Shown: positions 7,788 through 16,105 of the stretch, in pieces
How the letters are laid out: each line of letters starts with the position of its first letter
How positions within the stretch are numbered: the first letter of the stretch is position 1
Assembly: GCA_964550375.1 (NCBI GenBank)
Contig: CAZJYX010000011.1
Location: forward strand, 52,271 to 116,270
DNA length: 64,000 nt
Source: JAAYXS01 sp964550375
GTDB taxonomy: Bacteria > Planctomycetota > Phycisphaerae > UBA1845 > Fen-1342
Direction: 5' to 3'
Made by a program: the position numbers and the translations under genes
The notes under the pieces: generated by a model
The model's database searches: none
Told to the model about the DNA's origin: nothing
The model's input: only the letters and a program-made list of their open reading frames with translations

Positions 7788-9218
7788 ATGGCTCGTATTA
7801 ACACCAATGTCGGGGCCATCGTTGCCCAGAGAAACCTGAACACGTCTTATCGGTCGCTCAGCGGCACGCTCGAGCGGCTCTCCACCGGCTTGCGGATCAA
7901 CCACGGCAAGGACGATCCCGCCGGCCTGATCGTCTCGGAACGCCTGCGGGCCGAGACGAATGCTGTAGCGCAGGCCATTTCCAACACGCAACGCGCCAGC
8001 CTGATCGTCGCCACGACCGAGGGGGCCCTCGACGAAGTCGCCGCCCTGCTCCGCGACATGCAGGGGCTCATCATCGAGGCTGCCAACGAAGGCGCGATGT
8101 CCGATGACGAAATCAAGGCCAACCAGTTGCAGATCGACTCGGCCATCGCCAGCATCGAACGTATCGCCAACAGTACGACCTTTGCCGGTCGCTATCTGCT
8201 CAACGGCTCGCTCGATTACATCACCAGCGGCGTTTCCGATAGCCAAGTTGATGCCCTGGCCATCAACGGGGCCCAGTTCGGTGACCGCAGCTACGTGCCC
8301 GTCCAGGTCTCCGTGACCGCCTCGGCCCAGCCCGCCACGCTCTACTACGGCCTGGGGCAGATTACCAGTGCCATCACAATCGAGATCCAGGGCAACCTCG
8401 GCGTCACCACCGTCTCGTTCGGATCCGGCACGACCGCCGCGGCCATCGTTGAAGGCGTTAACGCCCTGGCCAACTCGACCGGCGTGACCGCCCGGCTCTC
8501 GTCCGATCCCACTGCCGGCTTCTGCCTGATGAGCGCCGAAATGGGCGCCAAGCAGTTCGTCTCCGTTCGCACGCTCGCCGGCAGCGCACCCTTCGAGCTC
8601 GTCGACGAGGACGGCGACACCCGCAAACGTGACCAGGGCCGCGACGCCGTCGGCACCATCAACGGCGTCGCCAGCATCGGCGACGGCAACACGCTCACGC
8701 TCAAATCCTCCACGCTTGACCTGGAAATCCAGCTGAACAACAGCTTCGGCGTGGGCTCGACCGAGTTCGCCATCACGGCCGGCGGCGCGCTGTTCCAGGT
8801 CGGGCCGCGGGTCAACACGAACCTGCAAGTGAACATGGGCGTGCAGTCGGTGGCCCCCTCGCGCCTCGGCAACACCGGCGTCGGGTTCCTGTCACAGGTG
8901 CTGACCGGGCAGGAGTATTCGCTCGTCAATCGACGCTACGCCGACGCCAGTACGATTGTCGAGGAGGCCATCCGCCAGGTTTCCATCCTGCGCGGCCGCC
9001 TCGGCGCGCTCGAACGCAACACCCTGGAAACCAACATGAACCAGCTCAGCATCACGCGCGAGAACCTGATCTCCTCGGAATCCGCCATCCGTGATGCTGA
9101 CTTCGCCTACGAAACGTCCCAGTTGACGCGCAACCAGGTCCTGGTTAATGCCGGCACCGTTGCTCTGGGGCTGGCCAATCAGACGCCGCAGATGGTCTTG
9201 CAGCTCCTCGGCGGCTAA
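7788..9218 (+). CDS. Flagellin 1
   Basis: 476 residues. The N-terminal D0/D1 begins with INTNVGAIVAQRNLNTSYRS and continues LERLSTGLRINHGKDDPAGL. The C-terminal D1/D0 has TIVEEAIRQVSILRGRLGAL and ends near NQTPQMVLQLLGG. The central domain includes a Flagellin_IN-like unit at about residues 190-240 (GNLGVTTVSFGSG). It is the main filament subunit candidate because it directly follows fliW-csrA and has the stronger ribosome site. No signal peptide, as expected for type III export. It is clearly paralogous to the next flagellin across the ends and in the IN unit. Confidence 0.97.
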   Translation: MARINTNVGAIVAQRNLNTSYRSLSGTLERLSTGLRINHGKDDPAGLIVSERLRAETNAVAQAISNTQRASLIVATTEGALDEVAALLRDMQGLIIEAANEGAMSDDEIKANQLQIDSAIASIERIANSTTFAGRYLLNGSLDYITSGVSDSQVDALAINGAQFGDRSYVPVQVSVTASAQPATLYYGLGQITSAITIEIQGNLGVTTVSFGSGTTAAAIVEGVNALANSTGVTARLSSDPTAGFCLMSAEMGAKQFVSVRTLAGSAPFELVDEDGDTRKRDQGRDAVGTINGVASIGDGNTLTLKSSTLDLEIQLNNSFGVGSTEFAITAGGALFQVGPRVNTNLQVNMGVQSVAPSRLGNTGVGFLSQVLTGQEYSLVNRRYADASTIVEEAIRQVSILRGRLGALERNTLETNMNQLSITRENLISSESAIRDADFAYETSQLTRNQVLVNAGTVALGLANQTPQMVLQLLGG

Positions 9219-9268
9219 TCCCGCGGGGACCGAGCGAATATCGGTCCTCAGCGCTAATCTCTCCCGCG

Positions 9269-9343
9269 GCCGGTTCGGCCCGATGGCCCCGGGGGCCTGC
9301 ATGTATGGCCCCCGGGGACCGTCGCTATTCCGCCCGAACCGGC
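9269..9343 (+). terminator. Long inverted repeat between the flagellin genes
   Basis: Outer arms GCCGGTTCGG (9269-9278) and CCGAACCGGC (9334-9343) enclose an inner GC hairpin: CCCCGGGGGCC around 9287-9297 pairing with GGCCCCCGGGG around 9307-9317. No T tract follows. It probably ends or stabilises the flagellin 1 transcript, and a new promoter begins just downstream. Confidence 0.55.
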
Positions 9344-9349
9344 TCTAAC

Positions 9350-9377
9350 TAAAGTACCCCACGGCGTGGGACGATCC
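9350..9377 (+). promoter_or_regulatory. Sigma-28 (FliA)-like promoter for flagellin 2
   Basis: TAAAGTAC (9350-9357), 12 bases, then GACGATCC (9370-9377). The FliA consensus is TAAAGTTT-N11-GCCGATAA, so the TAAAGT and CGAT cores match with one extra spacer base. It lies after the long hairpin and about 125 bases before the flagellin 2 ATG. No equally good match is visible before flagellin 1. Confidence 0.5.
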
Positions 9378-9501
9378 CCCCACTGACGATTACGGAGCAG
9401 AAAGGCGGCCGGCCCGGATGACCGGCAAACCTTGTCCGTAGTGGAGACCGCGGCGACTGCCAAGTACGGCAACGCCCGAACGCCCGTGGAGGCGCAGTTC
9501 C

Positions 9502-10971
9502 ATGAGCCGAATCAACACGAATATCCCATCTGTTATCGCGCAACGTGTTCTGCTCCATCAGGACCAGTTGCTGCAGACCTCCCTCAACCGGCTGAGCACC
9601 GGTTATCGCATCAACGCCGGCCGCGACGACCCCGCCGGCCTGATCGCCTCGGAGAACCTGCGCGCTGAGAAAACGGCCATCCAAGCCGCGCTGACCAACG
9701 TCTCCCGCGCCAACAACGTGGTGGCGTCGGCCGAGGGCGGCCTGGCCGAGATCAACAGCCTCCTTCTCGAACTGGAGGACCTGATCGACCGCAGCGCCAA
9801 CGAGGCGGCCATCAGCGTCGAGGAACGCAATGCGAACCAACTCCAGATCGATGCCATCCTGGACTCGATCAACCGCATTGCCAACAACACCGAGTTCCTC
9901 AGCCGCAAGCTCCTGAGTGGTGAACTGGCATACTCTACCTCGGGCATCTCGACCGGCAGTGCCACCTCATATTTCCAGAACGTGGCCATCAACGCCGCCA
10001 AGATACCCAATAATGGTTACCGGTCGGTCACCGTCGGCGTCACCCAGGCGGCCGAGCTGGCCGAGATCAAGTACACCGGGACGCAGGTCTCCGGTACCGT
10101 CACCGTGCAGATTGCGGGCAATCTCGGCACCGAGACACTCACCTTCGCCTCCGGCACCTCGCTGGGGGAGATAGTGACCGCCGTAAATCAGAGCAAGGAA
10201 CTCACCGGCGTATCGGCCTCTGTCAGCGCGGCCGGCGGGGCCGTCAACTTCAACAGCACGCAGTACGGCGCCCGCCAGTTCGTGTCCGTCAAGGTCCTTG
10301 ACGGCGGCGGCGTTTCCACCTTCGGTGACCCCAGCCACCTGTCGAACGGCGACGCCGGCGACAACAAGGACTACGGCCTCAATGCCTCCGTGACCATCAA
10401 TGGCATAGCGGCCGTCACCGAGGGCCTGCATGCCAGCATGCGAAGCCAGTCACTCAGCGTGGATGTCGATCTCACCGCTGAGTTCGGTACCCTGGCCGCA
10501 GGCTACACCTCTGACCGGACCTTCACGATTACCGGCGGCGGCGCCAACTTCTGGATCTCGCCCACAATCGCGCTGACCGGCATGGCCAGCCTGGGAGTCC
10601 AGGGTGTCGGGGTTGGCTCGCTCGGCGACGCCAACATCGGCTATCTCTCCTCGCTGGCCACCGGCCAAACCAACGCCCTGGCCACCGGCAACTACAGCAC
10701 GGCCCAGGCCATCGTGCGGGCCGCTCAGCAGGACGTCTCCTCGCTGCGCGGTCGCCTCGGCGCCTTCCAGAAGAACACGCTCGAAACCACGGCCAACTCG
10801 TTGCGAGTCACCTACGAGAACACGGCCGCCGCCGAGGCCAATATCCGCGAGACCGAGTTCGCCTCGGAAACCAGCATGCTGACCCGGGCCCAGATCCTGG
10901 TGCAGTCCGCCACGAATACCCTGCGACTGGCCAACGCCCAGCCGCAAAACGTGCTGGCTCTGCTCGGCTAA
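9502..10971 (+). CDS. Flagellin 2
   Basis: 489 residues. N-terminus INTNIPSVIAQRVLLHQDQL with LNRLSTGYRINAGRDDPAGL; C-terminal helix AIVRAAQQDVSSLRGRLGAF, ending NAQPQNVLALLG. It shares the Flagellin_IN-like unit (GNLGTETLTFASG, about residues 194-243) with flagellin 1, but its central domain differs enough that the two are not a recent duplicate. Start ATG 9502 lies about 7 bases after GGAGG. An independent promoter candidate and the terminator at 11003 make it a separate transcription unit, perhaps a minor or zone-specific filament subunit. Confidence 0.97.
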   Translation: MSRINTNIPSVIAQRVLLHQDQLLQTSLNRLSTGYRINAGRDDPAGLIASENLRAEKTAIQAALTNVSRANNVVASAEGGLAEINSLLLELEDLIDRSANEAAISVEERNANQLQIDAILDSINRIANNTEFLSRKLLSGELAYSTSGISTGSATSYFQNVAINAAKIPNNGYRSVTVGVTQAAELAEIKYTGTQVSGTVTVQIAGNLGTETLTFASGTSLGEIVTAVNQSKELTGVSASVSAAGGAVNFNSTQYGARQFVSVKVLDGGGVSTFGDPSHLSNGDAGDNKDYGLNASVTINGIAAVTEGLHASMRSQSLSVDVDLTAEFGTLAAGYTSDRTFTITGGGANFWISPTIALTGMASLGVQGVGVGSLGDANIGYLSSLATGQTNALATGNYSTAQAIVRAAQQDVSSLRGRLGAFQKNTLETTANSLRVTYENTAAAEANIRETEFASETSMLTRAQILVQSATNTLRLANAQPQNVLALLG

Positions 10972-11002
10972 GCGCCAGCGCCTCGCCTCCACCGGCTCCC
11001 GC

Positions 11003-11036
11003 GGGTGGCCCGCTATTGGCGGGCCACCCCTTTTTT
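11003..11036 (+). terminator. Intrinsic terminator after flagellin 2
   Basis: GGGTGGCCCGC (11003-11013) pairs with GCGGGCCACCC (11019-11029) and is followed by a C and six Ts (11031-11036). It closes the flagellar block and also lies just past the 3' end of the convergent cardiolipin synthase gene. Confidence 0.92.
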
Positions 11037-11049
11037 CACACCGCCACCT

Positions 11050-12492
11050 TCACAGCAGCGGCGTCAGGATCCGGGCTAGCCCCTCCAGCAGCTCGCGCGG
11101 CAGTCCGCGCTCCCGCACATCGCGCAGCGCGATATGCCGGGCCCGCCGGCAGAAACTCTCAATCGACTCCGCCAACGCCCGGCTCACGCCCGTGTCATAG
11201 ATCAAACCAGTCACCTCGAAGTTCAGCCGGAAACTGCGCACATCCATGTTCGCCGAGCCCAGCATGCACCAGCGGTCATCCACGGTCACGATCTTTGAGT
11301 GCAGCACCCCGGCCTCGTATTCATAAATCCGCGCACCAGCCTCCAACAACTCCTCGTAGAAGCTGCGCGCCGCCCATAGCGTGATCCTCGCATCCGTACG
11401 CGACGGCAGCACCAGCTTCACCTCTACCCCCCGACTGCACGCGTGAATCAGGGCCATGCGCAGCCCCGGCCCGGGCACGAAGTACGGCGTGGCGATGCGA
11501 ATCGAGCGCTGTGCCGACGAAACCGCCGCAAACAGAATGTGGTCCAGCGGGCTTACGTTCTGATCCGGGCCGGTCGGCATTATCTGCACGATCGATTCGC
11601 CGGGCCGCGGCGGCCGCGGAAAATACTCCTCGCCCACGATGTTCTCGTGGGCGGCATACAGCCAGTCCTCCGCAAAGGTGCGCTGCACGAAGAGGGCCGC
11701 CGGCCCGTCGATACGCATGTGCGTGTCGTACCACGGGCTCAGGCGGCGCAGCCGGCCGCGATACTCATCTCCGATGTTCTGGCTGCCCAGAAACGCCACC
11801 TGGCCGTCCACGACGGCGATCTTGCGGTGATTCCGCATGTGCGGGCTGAAACGCCGGCCGAACGGCCGCAGCGGCAGGAAGAACACCACTTCAACGCCCG
11901 CCGCCTTCAGGGGCCGCACAAAACCCCGGCCCAACCGCCAGCAGCCGACCGAATCCAGCAGCAGCCGACACGTCACCCCAGCCCGCGCCCGCTCCACCAG
12001 CAGATCGCGAAAGTACAGGCCCGTCTCGTCCGGCCGCCAGATGTAGTACTCCATGTGCACGTGGTGCCGCGCCGCGCGAATGGCCGCCTCCAGCGCGGCA
12101 TACGTCTCGTTGGCCTCCTGGTACAGACGCACCGTGTTGCCGGCCACGGCCGGCATCCCGCTTAGCCGCTGCCCCAGTTGCGCCACGCCGCGCAGATCCT
12201 CCGCCAAGTGCGGCTCGAAACCGGCCCCGCCCCCCTCCACGTGCTGCTTCGTCCAGAACTCCAGCTTCGTGATCAGGTGCGCCACCCGGCGGCGCCGCCG
12301 GCGCGTACGCCGCACCACGCGGTTGGAGCCCATGAGCAAGTAAAGCCCCATCCCGAGGTAAGGCATCAGCAGAATCACCAGGATCCACGCCAGCATCGCC
12401 ATCGGTTCGCGCCGCCGGCGCAGCACCGACGCGATCACGAAAGGCACCAGAATGTAGTCGACAACGAGCGCGATCGCCCAGAAGGGAGTCAT
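11050..12492 (-). CDS. cls: Cardiolipin synthase (phospholipase D family)
   Basis: 480 residues from the ATG at 12492 (MTPFWAIALV); a longer frame to 12591 adds a low-complexity lead I do not believe. Two N-terminal transmembrane helices (about residues 3-22 and 32-55) are followed by a basic turn and two phospholipase D domains. The catalytic HKD motifs are intact: H222-R-K224...D229 (HRKIAVVD) and H398-S-K400...D405 (HSKIVTVD). The enzyme joins two phosphatidylglycerols into cardiolipin at the inner membrane. It is convergent with flagellin 2. Confidence 0.93.
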   Translation of the reverse strand: MTPFWAIALVVDYILVPFVIASVLRRRREPMAMLAWILVILLMPYLGMGLYLLMGSNRVVRRTRRRRRRVAHLITKLEFWTKQHVEGGGAGFEPHLAEDLRGVAQLGQRLSGMPAVAGNTVRLYQEANETYAALEAAIRAARHHVHMEYYIWRPDETGLYFRDLLVERARAGVTCRLLLDSVGCWRLGRGFVRPLKAAGVEVVFFLPLRPFGRRFSPHMRNHRKIAVVDGQVAFLGSQNIGDEYRGRLRRLSPWYDTHMRIDGPAALFVQRTFAEDWLYAAHENIVGEEYFPRPPRPGESIVQIMPTGPDQNVSPLDHILFAAVSSAQRSIRIATPYFVPGPGLRMALIHACSRGVEVKLVLPSRTDARITLWAARSFYEELLEAGARIYEYEAGVLHSKIVTVDDRWCMLGSANMDVRSFRLNFEVTGLIYDTGVSRALAESIESFCRRARHIALRDVRERGLPRELLEGLARILTPLL

Positions 12493-12619
12493 GCCCTGAG
12501 TTTCGGCGGCGGTTTTGCCGGTGTCAACGAGCGCGCCCGACCATTGCGGCTTGGCCGGCTTGCCCGGCCACCGCCGGCGACCCCACGCCAACCACCGCGA
12601 TTCGCACTAGAATGTGCGC

Positions 12620-13858
12620 ATGGCCGCCAAGAAGCGAACTCGCAAGGTCCGCGTGCCCTTCCGGCAGAACCGCCAATCACGCCGCCGCAGCGACGACTGG
12701 ACGCGCCAGTACCACACCGACAACGATCAACTCCAGGATACCCAGCAGCACGAGTCCGTCCGCGCCAAGGGCGCGCTCTCACGCAAACGAACCATCCGAC
12801 TCGCCGCCGACGATACTGTGGTGGCTGACGAATCCCTCTGGCGGCGCGGCACCGTCACCGCGGTGCACGGGCTGATCTGTTACATCAACGATCACGAGGG
12901 TCGGAATTGGACCTGTACCGTGCGCCGCATCCTCCGTACGCTGCGCATCGAAAGCCGCTCACCCGTGACCGTGGGCGACCGCGTCTGGTTCTCCGACCAC
13001 TCCGCCAGCTCGGACGGCCAGCCGGTCGGCGTGATCGAACGCGTAGATCCACGCCAGAGCGTCCTATCCCGCCGGGACGGCCGTGGCCGGCAACACACCA
13101 TCTGTGCCAACGCCGATCAGCTACTGATCGTCACCAGCGCCGCCCAGCCCAAGCTCAAGCCCCACCTCATCGATCGCTATCTGGTCGCCGGTCACAAGGG
13201 GGGCCTGCACCCCGTGGTCTGCGTCAACAAGATCGACCTAACAGCCGAGCACGAGGGCATCGATCCCGAGGACCTGCTCATATACACGCAGTCCAGCGGC
13301 CCGGCGGACGAATGCGACCCGGACGACGAGGCCGTGCGCGAACCCATCACGATCGGCAGCGTCCTCACCGAGCTGCGCCGCATCGGCTACACCTGCATCA
13401 CCACTAGCGCCGTCACGCGCGCCGGCCTCGAAGAGCTCCGCGCCGTCCTGACCGGCCATATCAGCGTCCTCTCCGGCCAAAGCGGCGTCGGCAAGAGCAC
13501 GCTGCTCAACGCCTTGCAGCCCGGTCTCGAACTGCGTGTCGCCGACGTCAGCGCGGAGAGCGAGAAGGGCAAACACACCACCACGCACGCCCGCCTGCTG
13601 CGCCTCGACGGCGGCGGCTACGTCGTCGATACGCCCGGCATTCGCGCCTTTGACCTGTGGAGCGTCGAAGCAGCCGAACTCGAAGCGCTCTTCCCCGATT
13701 TCGCCGCGCCGCTGCAACACTGCCGCTTCAAGGATTGCTTCCACCGCGACGAGGAGGGCTGTGCCGTCCGCGCCGCCGTGACCCGGGGCGCGATCTCCCG
13801 GCGCCGCTACCTGAGCTACTTGAAGATGTTTGACGAGGTGGCCCAACGGCAGCCGTGA
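12620..13858 (+). CDS. rsgA: Small-ribosomal-subunit biogenesis GTPase RsgA
   Basis: 412 residues from ATG 12620; GTG 12614 in the same frame is an alternative. RsgA is a late 30S maturation GTPase with circularly permuted motifs, as seen here: G4 NKID at 203-206 comes before G1 GQSGVGKST at 286-294 and G3 DTPG at 337-340. A zinc knuckle follows (C368, C373, H375, C381). The N-terminal 60 residues are an unusually long basic extension ahead of the OB fold. An insert near residues 215-245 (acidic, DECDPDDEA) is also longer than usual. Confidence 0.95.
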   Translation: MAAKKRTRKVRVPFRQNRQSRRRSDDWTRQYHTDNDQLQDTQQHESVRAKGALSRKRTIRLAADDTVVADESLWRRGTVTAVHGLICYINDHEGRNWTCTVRRILRTLRIESRSPVTVGDRVWFSDHSASSDGQPVGVIERVDPRQSVLSRRDGRGRQHTICANADQLLIVTSAAQPKLKPHLIDRYLVAGHKGGLHPVVCVNKIDLTAEHEGIDPEDLLIYTQSSGPADECDPDDEAVREPITIGSVLTELRRIGYTCITTSAVTRAGLEELRAVLTGHISVLSGQSGVGKSTLLNALQPGLELRVADVSAESEKGKHTTTHARLLRLDGGGYVVDTPGIRAFDLWSVEAAELEALFPDFAAPLQHCRFKDCFHRDEEGCAVRAAVTRGAISRRRYLSYLKMFDEVAQRQP

Positions 13859-13931
13859 CACCCGCCGGTGCTGCTTGGTGTCTGCCCCCGCAAACCGGCC
13901 GTTGCGCAGGCCGCCCAGGCCTGTCGGCCGT

Positions 13932-15215
13932 CTACTCGATTGGCCGTCGGCTCGGGGTTTCGGCCAGGACCCGCCGCACCGCGGCGCTCACGAACTTGTC
14001 CAGCGGCGAGATGGTTGCTCGCTCGGCCAGATCCATCATGTAATTGCCTGAGAGCCGCTGGAACTTCTCTTCCAGCAGTTGCTCCCGGAGCTCCTCTTGA
14101 ACCTCGGCGAACTCACGCCGCACCGCCGGCATGATCTGCCCGCAGCGCGCAATGTACCAGCCCCGCTCCGTCTGAATCGGCTCGCTGTACTGCCCCGTGG
14201 CGAAAGTGAAGATCGGCGCACTCACCTGGTCGTACGGCGGCTGCAGCGGCCGCCCGATCTCACCCCAGTTGCCGCCCTGGTCGGCGTGCAAGCCGCGCGA
14301 GAATTCCCGGGCCACCTCTTCGAACGGGCGCGCTTCCAACGCCTCGTACGCCGCCCGGATGTCACGCGTGGCACTCAGCCGGGCCCGGGCCCGCGCCGTC
14401 TCCGCCGCCCGCGCCCAGGTCGTCTGCGGCGGCAGGTAGGCTTCGAAGGGCGCTTCGATCAGCCACAGCTCGCGCGTCTCCTCCTCTGAGTAACGCGCCT
14501 GGTTCTGACGGTAGTGGTTGAGCAACTCGTCCCGCCGCACGGTTATCTGCGGCAGCAGCTTCTCGCGCGCGTATTCACGCGCCACGAGGTCCCGCGTGAG
14601 CAGCTCGCGATACTGCGTCGTTGTCAGCTCGTGCGCCGCCAGGTGCTGCTCAAAGCGCGCCTGGCTGTCGCCGAATTCGCGACTGATGCGCCGCTGAATC
14701 TCACGTTCCACCCCATCCTCGATTATTGTCCGCTGCCGTTCAGGCAGGTTGGCCATCGCTTCCGCGTGGATCAACAGCGCGCCGACCGCCTGCTGCGTGC
14801 GGGCCAATATGATCTGCCGGGCTGTTTCGGCGAATTTGTCCGGCGATTCCGTCGCCCGCAGTTCACCCAGGCGCTCACGAACCGGATATAAAACCTCCGG
14901 TATGCTAAGCGCTCGGCTGTTCACTATCAGGATTTCGCCCTGAATCGCCCCGTCCGTCGGCTCGAGCGGCTCCGTCAGCCGTGCCCGCGGCGCGACCGCG
15001 TGCGGCTCCGCCGCCAGGCGCGGCGCCGCCGGCTCGGCCACGACCCGTCCGGACGCTAAACGCTCCTGCCGCTCCTCGGCCAGTTGAGCCTCGGATTTTA
15101 TGACCGGGCGCTGGGCTTCCGGCAGAGTCGTGGCGGGCCTGGACCGTTCGCAGCCCGCCAGGGCCCACAACCAGCCCATGCCCACGATGCAGATGAATCC
15201 AGCCAAGCGGAACAT
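13932..15215 (-). CDS. PpiC-type peptidyl-prolyl isomerase lipoprotein (SurA/PrsA-like)
   Basis: 427 residues from the start giving MFRLAGFICIVGMGWLWALA; the next residues are GC, so a lipobox LAGC is present and the protein is probably membrane-anchored. A Pro/Glu-rich linker (to about residue 90) leads to a helical chaperone-like N-domain and a parvulin domain at about 242-362 (FEEVAREFSRG, GGNWGEIGR, QTERGWYIARCGQI). It should help fold exported outer-membrane proteins. SurA normally has a cleaved signal and PrsA a lipid anchor, so the lipidated form resembles PrsA in topology. Exact orthology is uncertain. Confidence 0.82.
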   Translation of the reverse strand: MFRLAGFICIVGMGWLWALAGCERSRPATTLPEAQRPVIKSEAQLAEERQERLASGRVVAEPAAPRLAAEPHAVAPRARLTEPLEPTDGAIQGEILIVNSRALSIPEVLYPVRERLGELRATESPDKFAETARQIILARTQQAVGALLIHAEAMANLPERQRTIIEDGVEREIQRRISREFGDSQARFEQHLAAHELTTTQYRELLTRDLVAREYAREKLLPQITVRRDELLNHYRQNQARYSEEETRELWLIEAPFEAYLPPQTTWARAAETARARARLSATRDIRAAYEALEARPFEEVAREFSRGLHADQGGNWGEIGRPLQPPYDQVSAPIFTFATGQYSEPIQTERGWYIARCGQIMPAVRREFAEVQEELREQLLEEKFQRLSGNYMMDLAERATISPLDKFVSAAVRRVLAETPSRRPIE

Positions 15216-15303
15216 GCCGGCTACTATAATCGCCGGCGTCGCAAATCCCAAGGGTCGGCGCCCCGATCACCCGCCGCGGCGGGAGAACGCGATGCGGTCC
15301 CTC

Positions 15304-15332
15304 TTGACGGTTTCCCCCTGATTCCATACCGT
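15304..15332 (+). promoter_or_regulatory. Candidate sigma-70 promoter for the tRNA pair
   Basis: TTGACG (15304-15309), 17-base spacer, TACCGT (15327-15332). The -35 is strong and the -10 weak. Predicted start is about 35 bases before tRNA-Leu. Confidence 0.4.
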
Positions 15333-15372
15333 AATGTGTTCGCCTCCGGACCGCCTTTGCGGCCGACGTCAC

Positions 15373-15458
15373 GCCCGGGTGGCGGAATTGGCAGACGCGC
15401 CAGGTTGAGGGCCTGGTGAGGGTTATTCCTCGTGCTGGTTCGAATCCAGTTCCGGGCA
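15373..15458 (+). tRNA. tRNA-Leu (anticodon GAG)
   Basis: 86 bases. Acceptor stem GCCCGGG pairs with TCCGGGC (one G-U) and the discriminator is A. The anticodon stem CCAGG/CCTGG closes the loop TTGAGGG with anticodon GAG at 15407-15409. A long variable arm, typical of class II tRNA, and the T arm CTGG-TTCGAAT-CCAG follow. No CCA is encoded. Confidence 0.95.
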
Positions 15459-15532
15459 TTGGGTTGTTTGGTCGGTCGCGGTTGGCTCGGGTGCGACCTG
15501 ACGCGGCCGGCCTCTTGATTGCCGAGCCTTGG

Positions 15533-15606
<74 letters not shown>

Positions 15607-15886
15607 TTTCACCATCGCGCGACCGGGACGCCCCGGTCGTCTGCACTTCTTCCTATGGTCGCGGCTCGGTTGGGACGGCGCGGGGCGAGGGTTCGGGCGG
15701 CGGGGGGATCGACTTCGGCGAGGCTTGGGGGGCGGGCTTGTCGGCGCGGGGGCATACGGCGGCGGCCCCACGTGTCGCGTGAGGTATTATGGGCTGGTCC
15801 GATTACGTGGGGGCGGCGAGACGTAACTTACCCGGCCGCAAGCTCATAAACGACTGTGGCCGGCGGGGTTCCAAACGCAGTTTCAG
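15607..15886 (+). other. Intergenic region after the tRNA pair
   Basis: About 280 bases of very GC-rich DNA with runs of G on the + strand around 15680-15760. I see no convincing gene, known RNA or repeat here. Confidence 0.5.
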
Positions 15887-15914
15887 TTGACTGGACCCCG
15901 CGCACCGGTAAGAT
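15887..15914 (+). promoter_or_regulatory. Candidate sigma-70 promoter for the M6 metalloprotease
   Basis: TTGACT (15887-15892), 16-base spacer, TAAGAT (15909-15914). It predicts a leader of about 185 bases, which contains a small hairpin (GTGGG with CCCAC near 15951-15973) but no riboswitch class I can recognise. Confidence 0.45.
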
Positions 15915-16105
15915 GGAGCTAGCCGTGAGCCCTCTATGGAAAGCGTGAATGTGGGGAAAAGCTGTACCCACGGGTCGACACTCCCGCAAGGCGTGTGCGC
16001 TGCTCGAACTGGAGCGGTGCCGCGTCAACGCACGCTGTCTTCGTGGCTGACGTGCCCTCCCCCGAAGTTAAACGTCGTGAACCCCTTTGAGCTCTGGAGC
16101 CAGCG

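Noticed and set aside
15900..16100. Possible cyclic di-GMP or cobalamin riboswitch
   Set aside because: None of the conserved cores of those classes is present; only small hairpins.
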